A program made the translations under genes and the position numbers. This document shows, piece by piece, positions 1 through 13,834 of a stretch of 64,000 nucleotides of DNA; position 1 is the first letter of the stretch, and each line of letters starts with the position of its first letter. Under the pieces are notes generated by a model, which saw only the letters and a program-made list of their open reading frames with translations, was not told the origin of the DNA and did no database searches. The stretch is from Phlyctochytrium arcticum (lineage: Eukaryota > Chytridiomycota > Chytridiomycetes > Chytridiales > Chytridiaceae). The DNA lies in assembly GCA_025602905.1 (NCBI GenBank), contig JAHLKI010000002.1, forward strand, positions 1,054,001 to 1,118,000. The letters run 5' to 3'.

Positions 1-11
1 CCGTGAACGCA

Positions 12-1663
12 TCACACGGGATGTGGTGAATATGCCCGTGCCGAAGAGCCGTATGGGGATCCGTCCCCTTCTGAACCCCCTTCCTGCATTCGACCTCCCG
101 GATGACCGTGATGATGTGGACTATGCGGATGGTGCTGTGCCGGATGATGAGCGGGATGGCCCGCTGCTAAGACAAAGCCTGTCGGTGGATAGGGGGAAAA
201 GGATGGATAGACGGCTGCATACGGTGGGTGGATGAGGTGTGACTGGGATTACGGGCATGTTAATACAGTATTTGTCGAGGCGAAAGATATAACTACTCAC
301 CATGTGATACGTCCCTGATGGTGGTGGATGCCTCAAATCATGCGTTTGGCCTGATTGTGGTGACAAGTACTCTCGCTCTCCGCCATGAGATCGCCCACCT
401 TGCATGACATGCCCACTTGGTCCAGACTGTCCATGATGTCCGTGATGTGGATGGTGATGATGTACCACCATTGCACCCTCATCCCGTCCATCCATCTTAT
501 CCTCAAGGGCGGAAGCTTCATGCGCTGCGGATGCCGCTGCAGCAGCAGCAGCGGCGGCGGCTGCGGCGGCTGCGACTGGGTCACCCGTTCTAGCTAAAAG
601 ATCTCTTTGTTGCCGACGGGTAAGACGTCCTGACGCGGAACGGGGTGGCGACGATAGGGTAGTGGTGTGATTGGGATTCAGATGTTGTTGTTGGAGATGG
701 TGTTGCTGCTGCTGTTGCTGGTGCGCATCCAGCAGGTGTGATGGTGCTTGGTCGTCGCGTGGAGTAGGTGTTGAAATGGCATCCATTCCATTCCTTCCCA
801 CCCCACCATCTTCCCGCTCTGCACTCTCGTCAGAATCATCGCCACCCTCTACGACCCCCAGCCCGTGTTTCTGCAAACCCTGGCAATCAGCCAATCGGTT
901 AGCTGTCTACATTCTTTGAACCAGCCAGTACACTCGGCTGGTTCTGAGAAAATCCACAAATACCTTTATAATATCTTCGTTCGTCCTACTTTCGTGCGGC
1001 TCCGTTTCCGTATAGCGCAGCAAGATCTTGTCCATATCTGTACTTGCAAATTGAAATAGTTTGCCATTGGAGGCAAACATGATGAGCCCAATCTCGCAGC
1101 CGCATAGCACTGACAGTTCATAGGCCTTTTTCATCAACCCAAATTTGCGTTTGGAAAATGTAACCTATGGAGGGTCCAAAGATTGCCGCAGATCATGATG
1201 AAAGGGAACCACCAAGTTGGATTTGTTGATATGAGCGAAAAGGACGAAGAAAGAGTGCGTAGGGGCAAGTATCAGATTAGCATATAGCTGATGAAAAATC
1301 AAGGTTGTCGGAAGCTAAACAAAGCTCTCGATCTTTTAACCCCCTCACAAATCCAAATAACGCGAGCGAACCGGTAAAAACAACTATGGCTCATGCAATC
1401 CCAGATCAAACATTAAAAGTACGCTTGCCGGAAATTTCCATCCTTCGAACAACGGTTTCCCTTCCAAAAAGAGTTTTTTCCGTGTGCAAAAATAGCATCC
1501 AAGTCCAACAACGCTATATATATCCCGTTCCACCATCTCATCCCAGTTCCACACCCACACCCCCGGACCAAAACAAAACCTGAATGATAAAAAGACGAGA
1601 AGCACACACCTGGCGGTTACGCTCATCTTGGATTCGCTTGATTGCAATCTTTTTCCGACCCAT
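12..1663 (-). CDS. MEF2-type MADS-box transcription factor
   Basis: Exons on the minus strand are 1663-1610, 1164-964, 879-301 and 242-12, all phase 0, giving about 354 aa. Residues 1-57 form a complete MADS box (starts [12 protein letters not shown], followed by [20 protein letters not shown]). The next stretch ([17 protein letters not shown], then [11 protein letters not shown]) is the MEF2 extension, so this is the MEF2/Rlm1 class and not the SRF/Mcm1 class. MADS factors dimerise and bind A/T-rich CArG-like DNA; fungal Rlm1 acts below the cell-wall-integrity MAP kinase, which is family knowledge only. The rest is low complexity: poly-Gln, a run of about 14 Ala, His/Pro-rich blocks. The first intron (445 bp) splits the MADS box after codon 18. 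The last exon is inferred from a GTGAGT donor and a CCCAG acceptor and keeps an open His/Pro-rich frame to a TGA at 12-14. The MADS exons are very secure, the tail less so. Confidence 0.9.
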
Positions 1664-2173
1664 AGCTTGTGACGGGGTGAAGTGGGAATGGGGTGAGGGG
1701 CGGTTGTGAAGAACGGCGTTAACAGAGTGGTGGGGATTCTTGGTATAGGGGCCGTTTGGGTTTGGTTGCCTTGCGGGCCGTAGATTCTGGAAACTTCAAT
1801 ACGAGCTTGTTGGCGGTCCTACTGCAAGGTTTTTTTACACGCTGCCATTAACGGAAAACTGTATTGGGTCAGCGTCAAAACGCTATTGGGATCGGTGTTT
1901 GTGCTTTGTCATCAGGCCATAATCAGCAGAGAGCGCGCGCGTTCGCGTTTCTCTCTTGGGAGATCTGGGATTATATCCTGCAAGTAGACCAAAATAATCA
2001 TTTTGACGACAGGCACTAGATATATTAAAAGTCAACTGTCGCGGAACTCATTCGTGTACAAAAGGCGGAAGAAACTAGATACATCAAGACTCACACTTGA
2101 CGGAATCAAGCCTACTCTAACGTCAACGAAAACGAAAACGGGGAAAAACTACATATATACAGATTCAAAGGGA
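1664..2173. other. Intergenic, upstream of the MEF2-like gene
   Basis: About 510 bp between the MEF2-like start and the stop of the next minus-strand gene. It should hold the promoter of the MEF2-like gene and the 3' end of its neighbour. I see no convincing coding frame, RNA gene or long repeat. There is a short alternating GC tract near 1930-1942. Confidence 0.5.
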
Positions 2174-5100
2174 CTACGCTTGTTGTGCTCGCTGCCGGAT
2201 GGGTGCCAAATTCGAGGATGTTGAAAGCTGCGCAGATTGAAGTTTTTGACGAAGTGCGGAGCGCTGGGATATCCAGTGGAGTTCTTGGGAGGTGCATGAG
2301 CGACGTGGTGGTGGGGCGGGAATGTGTTTGGGGGTGGATTTGGGGAGAAGGTGTTGAATGACTGAGCCGGAGGTGGTGGTAAAGGCTTGGTGAACCACGG
2401 GGATGGAGGTAGTTAGGACGACTGCCTGGCGGTGGGACTCCCAGTGAGGTCGTGGATAAGGAACGAGCGGGGTCTGAGTCGACTCCGCTTTGGACGGTAG
2501 AGGGTCTCCAGTCAGGATGGCTGCTGTAATGGGAGCTGAATGGCTTGTCTGTGTGGGGCTTGGGGTGGTTCTTGGAGTGAGGGAAGAAGGGGCTGGAAGT
2601 TTCGAGATGGATGCCCGCTGGTGATAATGATGCGGGTATGTTCCAGAGATCGTAACAGTCCTTTCCACATTCAAGTGCTGAGTCTTGACCATCACCGGGT
2701 CAGGAACCCCGTCCAAATATGCTGATCGCGTCAATTGACGCGTCAAGGGACCGGGAAATTGAACCATTCCCCCACCTATCCAAATACCACCCTCCGAAGC
2801 CGCTTTGGCGTGCCCAGTTTTCATTACACGTTGTCGACCTAGATCTGTGCCAGAAACTCGGCGGAACTGTTCAGGAATGACTGGAACGGGTGGAGGCATT
2901 TCCATCTCTGGTACCAGATCCTGGTCGGTAGCAGGTGGAGTAGGTGTTGTGGGTGGGGTGGTGGGATGGTGAACGTGGTGCTTTGGAGGAGACGAGGGTG
3001 CGCGGGGAGGGGGCAGGAGGGACATGCGAAGTGGTGACATGAAATCGTTGCACAGGTCTTGTGCGGTGGAGGGCTGCCAATTCGGGTCTGCTCTTGAGAC
3101 CGTTTGTTTGGTGATATCTTCAGTAGTTTGAGTTGAAGGAAGCGTCGTAGATATGTCTCCAGATTTACATGTGGTTGTACGTGCAGTGCTGGTAGATGCA
3201 CGCCGCACAGTAGACCGGCGTTTTAACGTGGAATTGGAACGTGTCGACGTTGGTGGAGTGGGCAGTCTACCCACTTGAGCGCTAGAGCTTTTACCGGGAA
3301 CATCTGTTCGAACAGACATTTGCGACTCTGTGGCGTCCCTCTGGGCGGCCACAGGCCGCAAACCAAACCCTGCATCTTGCAGTCGCCGTACAGTGCTAGG
3401 ATGGCCGGGCTGAAGGACTGCTCCTTGCTTACGCGTCAACTGAGGTTTTGGTCTAAGTGTAAACACGGGAGGTAGGGGCGGATGTGAAGAAGGGGATGCC
3501 CATGACGGTAAAGTGGGAGTTGGGGTGGCGGATTTGGACCGTCGGGTCGATGCAATGGGTTTGGATTCCGAAGTATGGGTAGAGCGACCACGGGTTGAAG
3601 AGCGCGTAAGAGAATCGAATAATGCAGTGTTGGAGGCGGGGCCAACTGCCTTGTCTGGGACCTTCTTCTCGCTTTCGTCTTCATCATCTTCAAAGTCGTA
3701 TTTGGCATGTTGGGCAGGAACAGCAGGTAAGGGCGGATACGTATTAATTCTACGCGACTCATCCGCTTTGACAGTGCCAGCAGCACTCTCCGATTTCGAC
3801 CGTCCAACGCGACCGGGCTCTCCCGTATGTTTTGCCACCGATAAATTACGCTGCATGGCCCGCCCGCGCTCTTTCCAGGGCGATTTAGGTGCCTTCAAAC
3901 TCTTTTTTCGGTCTTTCGCTGGTCCAGGGAACATTGGCGACTTTGATTTGGGCTTGGACGATGGTGTTCCACAGGCGGCCTTGTCCTGAGCGGTGAACAG
4001 CCAGGTACTGACGCGTCGCAGCAACCGAACCACTGGCGGTGGCTTTGGGTGAAGGGGAACCCATTCCGAGCGGGGCGGAAGGGGAAGTGGAGAGGACGAA
4101 GCGCTAGAGATAAAGGTTTCCTGAACTGGCGAGTCGTCGTATATAGGAGGAGTAGGTGCAAAACAGCCCCAAGGAGGTTGAGGGGGTTCAGACAAGGGAG
4201 GAGGAGGAGGATTAAAGAGTGGAGGTGGATATGATGTCTGATTTGGGGATGGGATGTGTGCCGGTGAACTGTCCAGCGGGTATTCCAAATTGCTCCAATG
4301 TTTTTCATCTCCTTTAGCCGGTCCAGAAGGGGATTGGCTTTCAGTAGATACTATACGGGGCGACATGGGCGGAGAAGGCAAGGGATTTACAAATCCCATC
4401 GACACTGGTTTTTCTCGTTTCGGCACGACATCAGTCCATTGCTGAGGGGAAACATCAGAATCGGGCTGACCCATAGCCACGCTCGGTTCAATCGGTAGCA
4501 TCACTTCAAGTCGCTCCTGATCTAAAGGAATGCCATCCTCTGCAATATCTGCCGGTTCGGGCGATCTGACCAACGGGCGGCTGCTGATTATTTCTGGCAA
4601 CGGGCACGTATTTTGTTTGATGGGTGTCAGCTCCTCCCCCAATGCTGCCTCAATGACCCCGCGGGCCACCACTGATCTTGGAAAGGTACTGAGTCGGGAG
4701 CCGCCCATGGCTGCCCACCATTTGTCGCCATGATCCACCTTGAGTGTCGTATGCCTTCGCTGTAATCGGTTGGTCGGGTTATTAGGGTCGACAGACCCTC
4801 CAGTGGTTGGGTTGGCGGCAATGTGGGTCTGTAAAGCCGTTGAATACTTTGGCTTATTCAGAATGGCGGCCGAGCTCCGATCGTAGGCGGCAATGATCCG
4901 GGTCAGCGTCAAATCGTCAATGGCGGTCTCGCCTTCATCATACGCAGAATGGTAATAGTCGTAATCGTGATCATAATCGTAAGCTGTGGTGGAAATGGAC
5001 GATCGCTGGTCATCGGTAGTGCTGCCCGTAGATGAGCCATCGTTGCTTCCCTTGCCGTGAAAAGGTGATTTTGCTTTTTGCCGTGATGAGCGGTTCCAGA

Positions 5101-5290
5101 ACTTGATAGTCATTGCCCTCTTGTTTCGCTTTGCTGAGCAAGTCGACTTTTTGCTTGACCGAGCCTTTGTTTTTGGGTATGGAGTCTGGACGGAAGGATC
5201 AAGGCCAGCAAGTTCAGAATCCCGACGCGTCGCGCGCTCGCCAACGACTTTTACGCGACAGCGCGCAGCTGGGGGTCCATCTTGGGTCAA
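2174..5290 (-). CDS. Large disordered Pro/Ser-rich protein, unknown function
   Basis: A single uninterrupted frame of 1,038 codons. I do not recognise a family. The composition is Pro, Ser, Thr and Arg rich throughout with many short basic/Ser patches (for example RRSKSATPTPTLPSWASPSS), several polyproline runs and an Asp/Tyr-rich stretch near residues 103-115. No membrane segment, coiled coil or enzyme motif is visible. The only ordered-looking parts are near residues 125-215 (DDLTLTRIIAAYDRSSAAIL and KWWAAMGGSRL). The true start may be the internal Met at 5113 (MTIKFWNRSSRQKAK), because the first 59 residues look like translated leader. Polyproline and basic-Ser motifs suggest an SH3-binding or kinase-substrate scaffold, but that is a guess. 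Length without stops and an even composition support real coding. It shares about 880 bp of upstream DNA with the divergent zinc-finger gene. Confidence 0.7.
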   Translation of the reverse strand: MTQDGPPAARCRVKVVGERATRRDSELAGLDPSVQTPYPKTKARSSKKSTCSAKRNKRAMTIKFWNRSSRQKAKSPFHGKGSNDGSSTGSTTDDQRSSISTTAYDYDHDYDYYHSAYDEGETAIDDLTLTRIIAAYDRSSAAILNKPKYSTALQTHIAANPTTGGSVDPNNPTNRLQRRHTTLKVDHGDKWWAAMGGSRLSTFPRSVVARGVIEAALGEELTPIKQNTCPLPEIISSRPLVRSPEPADIAEDGIPLDQERLEVMLPIEPSVAMGQPDSDVSPQQWTDVVPKREKPVSMGFVNPLPSPPMSPRIVSTESQSPSGPAKGDEKHWSNLEYPLDSSPAHIPSPNQTSYPPPLFNPPPPPLSEPPQPPWGCFAPTPPIYDDSPVQETFISSASSSPLPLPPRSEWVPLHPKPPPVVRLLRRVSTWLFTAQDKAACGTPSSKPKSKSPMFPGPAKDRKKSLKAPKSPWKERGRAMQRNLSVAKHTGEPGRVGRSKSESAAGTVKADESRRINTYPPLPAVPAQHAKYDFEDDEDESEKKVPDKAVGPASNTALFDSLTRSSTRGRSTHTSESKPIASTRRSKSATPTPTLPSWASPSSHPPLPPVFTLRPKPQLTRKQGAVLQPGHPSTVRRLQDAGFGLRPVAAQRDATESQMSVRTDVPGKSSSAQVGRLPTPPTSTRSNSTLKRRSTVRRASTSTARTTTCKSGDISTTLPSTQTTEDITKQTVSRADPNWQPSTAQDLCNDFMSPLRMSLLPPPRAPSSPPKHHVHHPTTPPTTPTPPATDQDLVPEMEMPPPVPVIPEQFRRVSGTDLGRQRVMKTGHAKAASEGGIWIGGGMVQFPGPLTRQLTRSAYLDGVPDPVMVKTQHLNVERTVTISGTYPHHYHQRASISKLPAPSSLTPRTTPSPTQTSHSAPITAAILTGDPLPSKAESTQTPLVPYPRPHWESHRQAVVLTTSIPVVHQAFTTTSGSVIQHLLPKSTPKHIPAPPPRRSCTSQELHWISQRSALRQKLQSAQLSTSSNLAPIRQRAQQA

Positions 5291-6173
5291 AGTTCGTCAA
5301 GTGAATCTTCATTTCCCCCCAAACAAGATGCCAAGATGGTATATTGATTGATCTTCAGGTTCTGACGGCGAAGTCGACTCGACCAGGGTTTTTGGCAGGA
5401 GACATTCAGCGAAATTGGCAGACATGGCTGTGCCTCCAGGAGTAATTCGCTGCGCATTGCCTTGCCGGCATCTCCTTGGGCATCGAAGCCGGTTCTTTGC
5501 TCCGAAAGTCCGGAATGCTTTGCTTGAACCTTTTCGCTTTCCAAGATCTGTGCTATTAAGGCTTCTCCATCGACTTCCAAGTCCCTTCAATTTCTCAGCT
5601 CCTGCTCTCTGCGATCCCGGGGTCCCCATCCTGAATTCTGAGATGCGTCCAATCTTTGCTATATACCCAAGCCCCTCATCCCCGCCCAAGCATCCCAGCT
5701 TGATAGCCAATGTATGCATCCCAAAGTCGAAAAGTCGAAAAGTCCAAATGCCCGGCCTCGGATAACCCAGCGAAAACCCTGCAAAAACTCCGCTCCGGTG
5801 GCTCAGACTGGTGGCGCTTTTCTTCGGCTTCCGTTAGTCACGATGAGTCACCGGGTTTCGTGGAGCACAGCGCGGAGGGACAAAAAAGCCTCGTTTGTGC
5901 TTCGGCAGATCCAAAATTTCCATTACCTGCAAAACCTCCATTTCGTTCACCGCCATTAGCAGCTTTCGGCCGGCGCGAACTGCATGCGGCCTGCAACGAA
6001 CGACGGCGACTATCACTACCACGATCACCACCGCTACAACCACGGAGGACTCGAAGTTGGACCGGCATTGGGCGAGATCCCCGTCGAAAACCTCTCAAAA
6101 TACCGGGAGGGACCTTGACTTACAAAGACATTGCGGGGTATCCATCTTGAATAGAGAATAGAGGAAGGGGCTC
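5291..6173. promoter_or_regulatory. Divergent intergenic region
   Basis: This 883-bp stretch lies between two genes transcribed away from each other, so it should hold both promoters. Short open frames occur on both strands, but none has a recognisable domain or plausible splice pattern. A small direct repeat (AAGTCGAAAAGTCGAAAAGT) lies near 5721-5740. No TATA box stands out. Confidence 0.4.
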
Positions 6174-9100
6174 ATGATGGCCGATCCGGGACGGGCAGTT
6201 CATTCAGAGTCGGCCGATACTTCACTAGAAAGAAGCAGTCCGGTCCATAGCAACAGCTCAACCGTAAGCGTCGATCAGCATCAATCACAGAAACAGCAGC
6301 AGCAGCAGCAGCAGCAGCAAAGAGCAAACATGTCCCAGGCTGTCTCACCTATTAGGCCTTCGTCGTCCATGTCGACTGCGGGAGCAGCGTTGTCGGTCGC
6401 ATCAACCTCACTCTCCCCACAACCGGCACAACCCCATCTTGACCATGAACAGCAAGAGACTCCGCAAAACTCTCTACTCAACACACAATTGTTTCAACAT
6501 CCGCAACAGCAACTCAAGCAGCTTCCACCGGCCCTTCAACATTTTCAGAGTTCGGCAGTCTGGGATAACGGACCGATCGCATCTATATCAGTCAATGTCA
6601 ACCCTCAAGATCGAATGTACCATCCCAAGCCCTATGCTCAACCATCCGCTCTACCCCCATTCTCCTTTTTACAACCACAAGGTAATGCTCGAATAACCGC
6701 TCATCCAACCTCAGATCTAACTTTTTTTCGGCCATATAATAGGGCCGAGATTTCCATATGCGCAGCAGCAAGGCGGAGATATGAGCGAGGCCTTCCCTCC
6801 CCACTTTCAGGCCGCGCACCGAAGACGATCTATGTCTGCCCCGCCAGGCGGACTGAATTTATTGCGGACGCCTGCAGATGGAGTCTCGAGTAATACCCTG
6901 GGACATGACCAATCAAATACGGCTGAATGCTGGCCAACAGGAGGATCAGCTTCAATGCCAAACTGGCCAGGGGCTATAGATGAGGAGGATAATTGGGGTA
7001 CTGATGAGGATGAAGCACTGGTAACAGAACCGGCTGCCAGCAAATCGAACTCGGGGGCTCCGCATCCCCGGTTTCCCCCCACTTTCCCCGCCCCCCACCA
7101 TCAGCAGCCCCATCATCCACATCCCGGTCAACCCGGCTTTAGTCTTTTAGACTATCCAGAAAGTATACCCTCCCCTCCTCACACGCCACTCATCCTGAGG
7201 TCACCATCCGGGCAACCCCAGCAACAGCAGCCTTACACTTTCCCGTCCTCCACTTTGCATTCACAACTTCCATCGTCCCACCATCCCAACCAATTTGGGT
7301 CAAGCTACAATCATGCCCCTGGAGGTGGCATGCAGCAATGGAGACTCCACCAGCAGCAACCACAATCATTACCTCCGTCTCACATGCCACACCACCCCCG
7401 CGTACATCATCTCATGTACAACAATGCGGCCAGAATGGGTCGGCAGAGTGACATGGATAACGGTGGTTATCAACAATACTCACATCCCCACGCGCCCATA
7501 GTGCGTGCAGGATCTGCACCGCCTATTCACATGACACCCAACTCACCATCGTTGTCGTCACCGAATACACTGCTTCATCATCCCCAACAATCCCCTGGGG
7601 TTTATGTTACGCAATCGACACCCCCTGTCTTTCCATCACAACTCTTTAGTGCTAATAACCATAGTTTCCGCCCAAACCCCCACGCTGAGGCAGACGAGAA
7701 TAATGCCGTTACGCAGCTGCAGCCATCAAATGATCCTCCCCGCAAAATGTACCGGTGTCCAAAGGAGGGTTGTGTCAAAATTTACAAGAATACAAACGGG
7801 CTAAAGTATCATTTGGAACAAGGGCGATGTGATATTGATGGTGACAAGACGGGTGGGGTCATTACTGGGATTCTAGCGGGGAACAGGCCGTCGGACCATT
7901 CATTTGGAAATTCGGGTGGTTTGGGCCATTCTGATTCATCGGTGCCAGGAGTTCAGTCTGGAGTTCAGTCTCACCAGCCTGGGCCAATGGGAGGAATGGT
8001 ACCACCCAGGGCGCCAGAAGGCACAGATCATTTTTCTCCGCAAGAATCGTATTCCCAACCTACCTTTGGAATGAATGGTGGAGGTGTTTCAGGGGTTTCT
8101 CCGAATCGGCAGCAATCGCTTGCATACCGAAGACCCACCAGTCCTCGGCAGCCCGTTGGGTTTCACCCATATAGCAGGCCGCAACAACATCCCCAGCAGC
8201 AGCACACTGAACAGCATTCCCCGCAACTACCGAACCACGCTCCTTTACCGAATGCAGAGTTTACAAATTATTTCGGGGAAAGGCTCATGATTCCGTCATC
8301 ACAATCGCCGCAGCATCAACAGCAACAACAAGGACAGACCCAAGTTGATTTAGAAAAGGAAACGGAGCTTTCTGATCATCATTTGTCGGCCGAGCCCAGT
8401 TTGGTGGGGGATAGCAACTTTAGCGAGGACGGAACGGATCCGATTTCCGATCACCAAATGCCGACCTCAATACCGTCCTCGTCGTCATTAGCATCATCTA
8501 CATTACCAATAGCTCAACCCGGGTTCCACCCCCATTTGCAAGTTGCACCACCGCCGTTGACCATGACGGGATCGGATCCGCTCTCGGTCTCGGGTTTGGG
8601 GCTCCGATACTCACCTGTGCCATCATCTCCCTACCAGTCTCAACAGATGCTTCATCACCCAATGAACTATCCCGCACCACCACCACCGCAGCAGCAGCTA
8701 CAACTCCAGTCACCACAGCCAATGCATGGGATCGCAAACCCTTATGCACGCTACCCCTCGCATCCTTACCCACCGCCTCACTTCCCACTCCAACAACCAT
8801 CCCTCCATCACCACCACCATCAACAACCACAACCACAACAGCAGCAGCACATGCCAACCCACATCCCGCCTCACCACATCAACAGCCATCCAACCCAAAC
8901 CTGCACACCAACCGCCTCTCCCATCCCCCATCACCTAACTCTCCCCATCCACCACCCTCACCACCACCCCTACCGGTCCATGACTTCAGCACCCTTCCTC
9001 CAATCCCCACCCACCCCACCGCCCTCCGACCGCCCCTACTGGTGCAAAGTCCCGACATGCGGTAAACGCTACAAAAACCTTAACGGCTTAAAGTACCACG

Positions 9101-9186
9101 CGAAAGCCGTTCATCCCACTCTGGATTTCAAAGATCACGTCAAGGGCGGCATGGCCAAACCTGGATCTGCCATTCCTCACGCCTAA
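6174..9186 (+). CDS. Sfp1/JAZF1-type C2H2 zinc-finger protein
   Basis: Two exons, 6174-6681 and 6743-9186; the 61-bp GT-AG intron restores the frame exactly and gives about 983 aa. Two related fingers are present. One lies near residue 506 (YRCPKEGCVKIYKN then NGLKYH). The other is near the C-terminus (YWCKVPTCGKRYKN then NGLKYHAKAVH). The YKN-x-NGLKYH signature is typical of Sfp1/JAZF1 fingers. Yeast Sfp1 controls ribosomal-protein and ribosome-biogenesis genes downstream of TOR; applying that role here is inference. The fingers are about 430 residues apart, far more than I recall for Sfp1, and the first one ends H-x5-C instead of H-x-H. The rest is Gln/Pro/His/Ser-rich, including a CAG-coded poly-Gln run near residue 41. 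A second Met follows directly, so the start could be 6177. Confidence 0.85.
6294..6319 (+). repeat. CAG trinucleotide repeat encoding poly-Gln
   Basis: A nearly pure CAG run in exon 1 of the Sfp1-like gene encodes about nine consecutive Gln residues. It is a likely site of length variation between strains. Confidence 0.9.
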
Positions 9187-10769
9187 GTTATTTTCTCACT
9201 ATATACTTCTATCTATTTCATCTTATTTATATTTTTCTTTATGCATAGTTCCATATAGCTAGAATTACTCAGCCTTTTTTCCCCTAATGTTTTATAGACT
9301 TTTTTTCAATGATTTTTTTGACGCGGTAGCGTTTGTTCACGTATGATAGATTTCTACTTCTTGTTGCATTCCTGACTTTTGGCTCTCTCGCCTGCGGACT
9401 GTCCTCCTTCGATCACTTTTGAGACCACTGGAGTTGCCAGGTCCAGTAGTGTGGAAAGATGGATGCTTGAAGCAACCAACAGTCTTTATATCAACCATCT
9501 TGGGTACGTACCATCGTTTCAAGCATAGTCTTGTGGAAGTCTTTCCATCTGAGACTTCATCAGATTCAAAGTTTTAAGGACACGTTACCCAATTTTCCCA
9601 CGGGTACTGTATCTGCCCTTTTCCAGTATGCATGCTATCATGAGCGTATATTCATTACTTCAAAAGTTAGGCGGAGTATGGATTTTCCACACTGTGCCTT
9701 GCTGCGACTATGTGGGGAAGCTCCACAACATCTGGACACATGTGTCGGTATTGTGAAGGATTTGACCTGCTCCTCACCATGCCTCGAGTGACTCGTTATA
9801 CTGCAAAGTGGTCCTCCACGCTTTGCTCAGGACACCTTTTTATTCAAGACGCACGAATTACTGCATGGCTTATCGGAAACTTTAGGATCATGTCCTGCTC
9901 CGTACACCCAACCAACATACCATCAAAAATACCGTTCTGAAGGCGATTCTTGGGATCTGCGCGACGGCAGGGAGAACTTTGTGGTGATTCGATAACAGAT
10001 ACGGGGTCCATTGCGCCCTCCCATGCACACACATAAAGTGCCGGACACCACATTTGAAAAAAAGGGGGGATGTTTTGCCAGTCGTCAAACATGGTCAGAT
10101 GGGGCAGATGAACAGACATCTAGACTGAGCAATGTTGAACGATCACTTCCTGGCTCCTAACAAAAGCTTTCGAGCTACGAATAGCACTGGACGATCTAGG
10201 TAGACTTTGGCGGATATTTTGGCGAAACATTTGGGTAGCTGTTGACAGATATCCTCCAGCGGTATAGACCAAAAATGACATTCAGATGGAAGATGTGCCT
10301 TGCAAATAAGTGCCCAGACCCTGCAGCAAGTATGTGGTGAAAATCGCTAGTGAAAAGTCATAGGAGATGAGAAGGTTTTCGGGATGCAAAAGTCACTGCG
10401 AAGTCAAAGAACGCTGTCGAAGCAGCCACGCGTCTAAAACTTGCGAATATTTGTCAGTTTTGTCGCGGCGTAAGCAGCAGTTTTGCAGTTTCGTGAACGA
10501 CGACCGGCCCATATATAAGCTCTTTCACGAAGCTCGTCCTTCGTAGCAACCTCCCGAGATCTTACCTTGTAAGTGCCAAACTCATTGAGAAGCAGTAGCC
10601 AGAGAGTCCGCAAGCTGACCAAGGATCCGCGTGTCTAGATCCCCCTCTCCTCCACATTCCGCAGCAACAGCCGACTCACTTTTTGAACCGAAACGATCCC
10701 CCGCAATCTACATATAGATTCCACAAAACAACAACTTAACCTTACACACCACCACCACCCATCCTCAAT
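9187..10769. other. Gene-poor intergenic stretch before CDC48
   Basis: About 1.58 kb with only short, composition-random open frames on both strands. No domain, tRNA or rRNA is seen. The first part is the 3' end of the zinc-finger gene (T-rich near 9185-9320). The last part is the CDC48 promoter and leader. The middle (about 9400-10400) is unexplained and could hold a non-coding transcript, but nothing in the sequence shows one. Confidence 0.5.
10512..10519 (+). promoter_or_regulatory. TATA-like box upstream of CDC48
   Basis: TATATAAG lies about 250 bp upstream of the CDC48 ATG. A GTAAGT donor at 10569 and AG acceptors at 10637-10638 or 10669-10670 suggest a 5'UTR intron, which would explain the long distance between box and start codon. 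Confidence 0.45.
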
Positions 10770-13480
<2,711 letters not shown>

Positions 13481-13834
13481 AGTACTTCTGTGAAGAAAGT
13501 TTTTTAGCATGACTTTTGTGTTTTGAGGCTTTTTCTCTATTGTCATTTCTGTCTTAACCCTTGGGTGAATTTATCACTGTCTTTTTTGCTATCTTACTCG
13601 TTTTGTATACTTTTTGTTGTGTGATTTGTAACAAAGGGAAAATTACATTGTCACCTTAACCATTTTGCCTGTTGGTGCTTTCATTAACATTGGTTGGATG
13701 ATACTCTCTTGGTTAATATGAAAGATGGCAAAATTGTATATTTGAAAACGTGCTCGCGAGACTAGTGCAAAAAAGGAAAGGAAAAAACAAAATTCTATGT
13801 ACAAAGAAAAACAAAAAATGGGGGAGCTGGGTTT

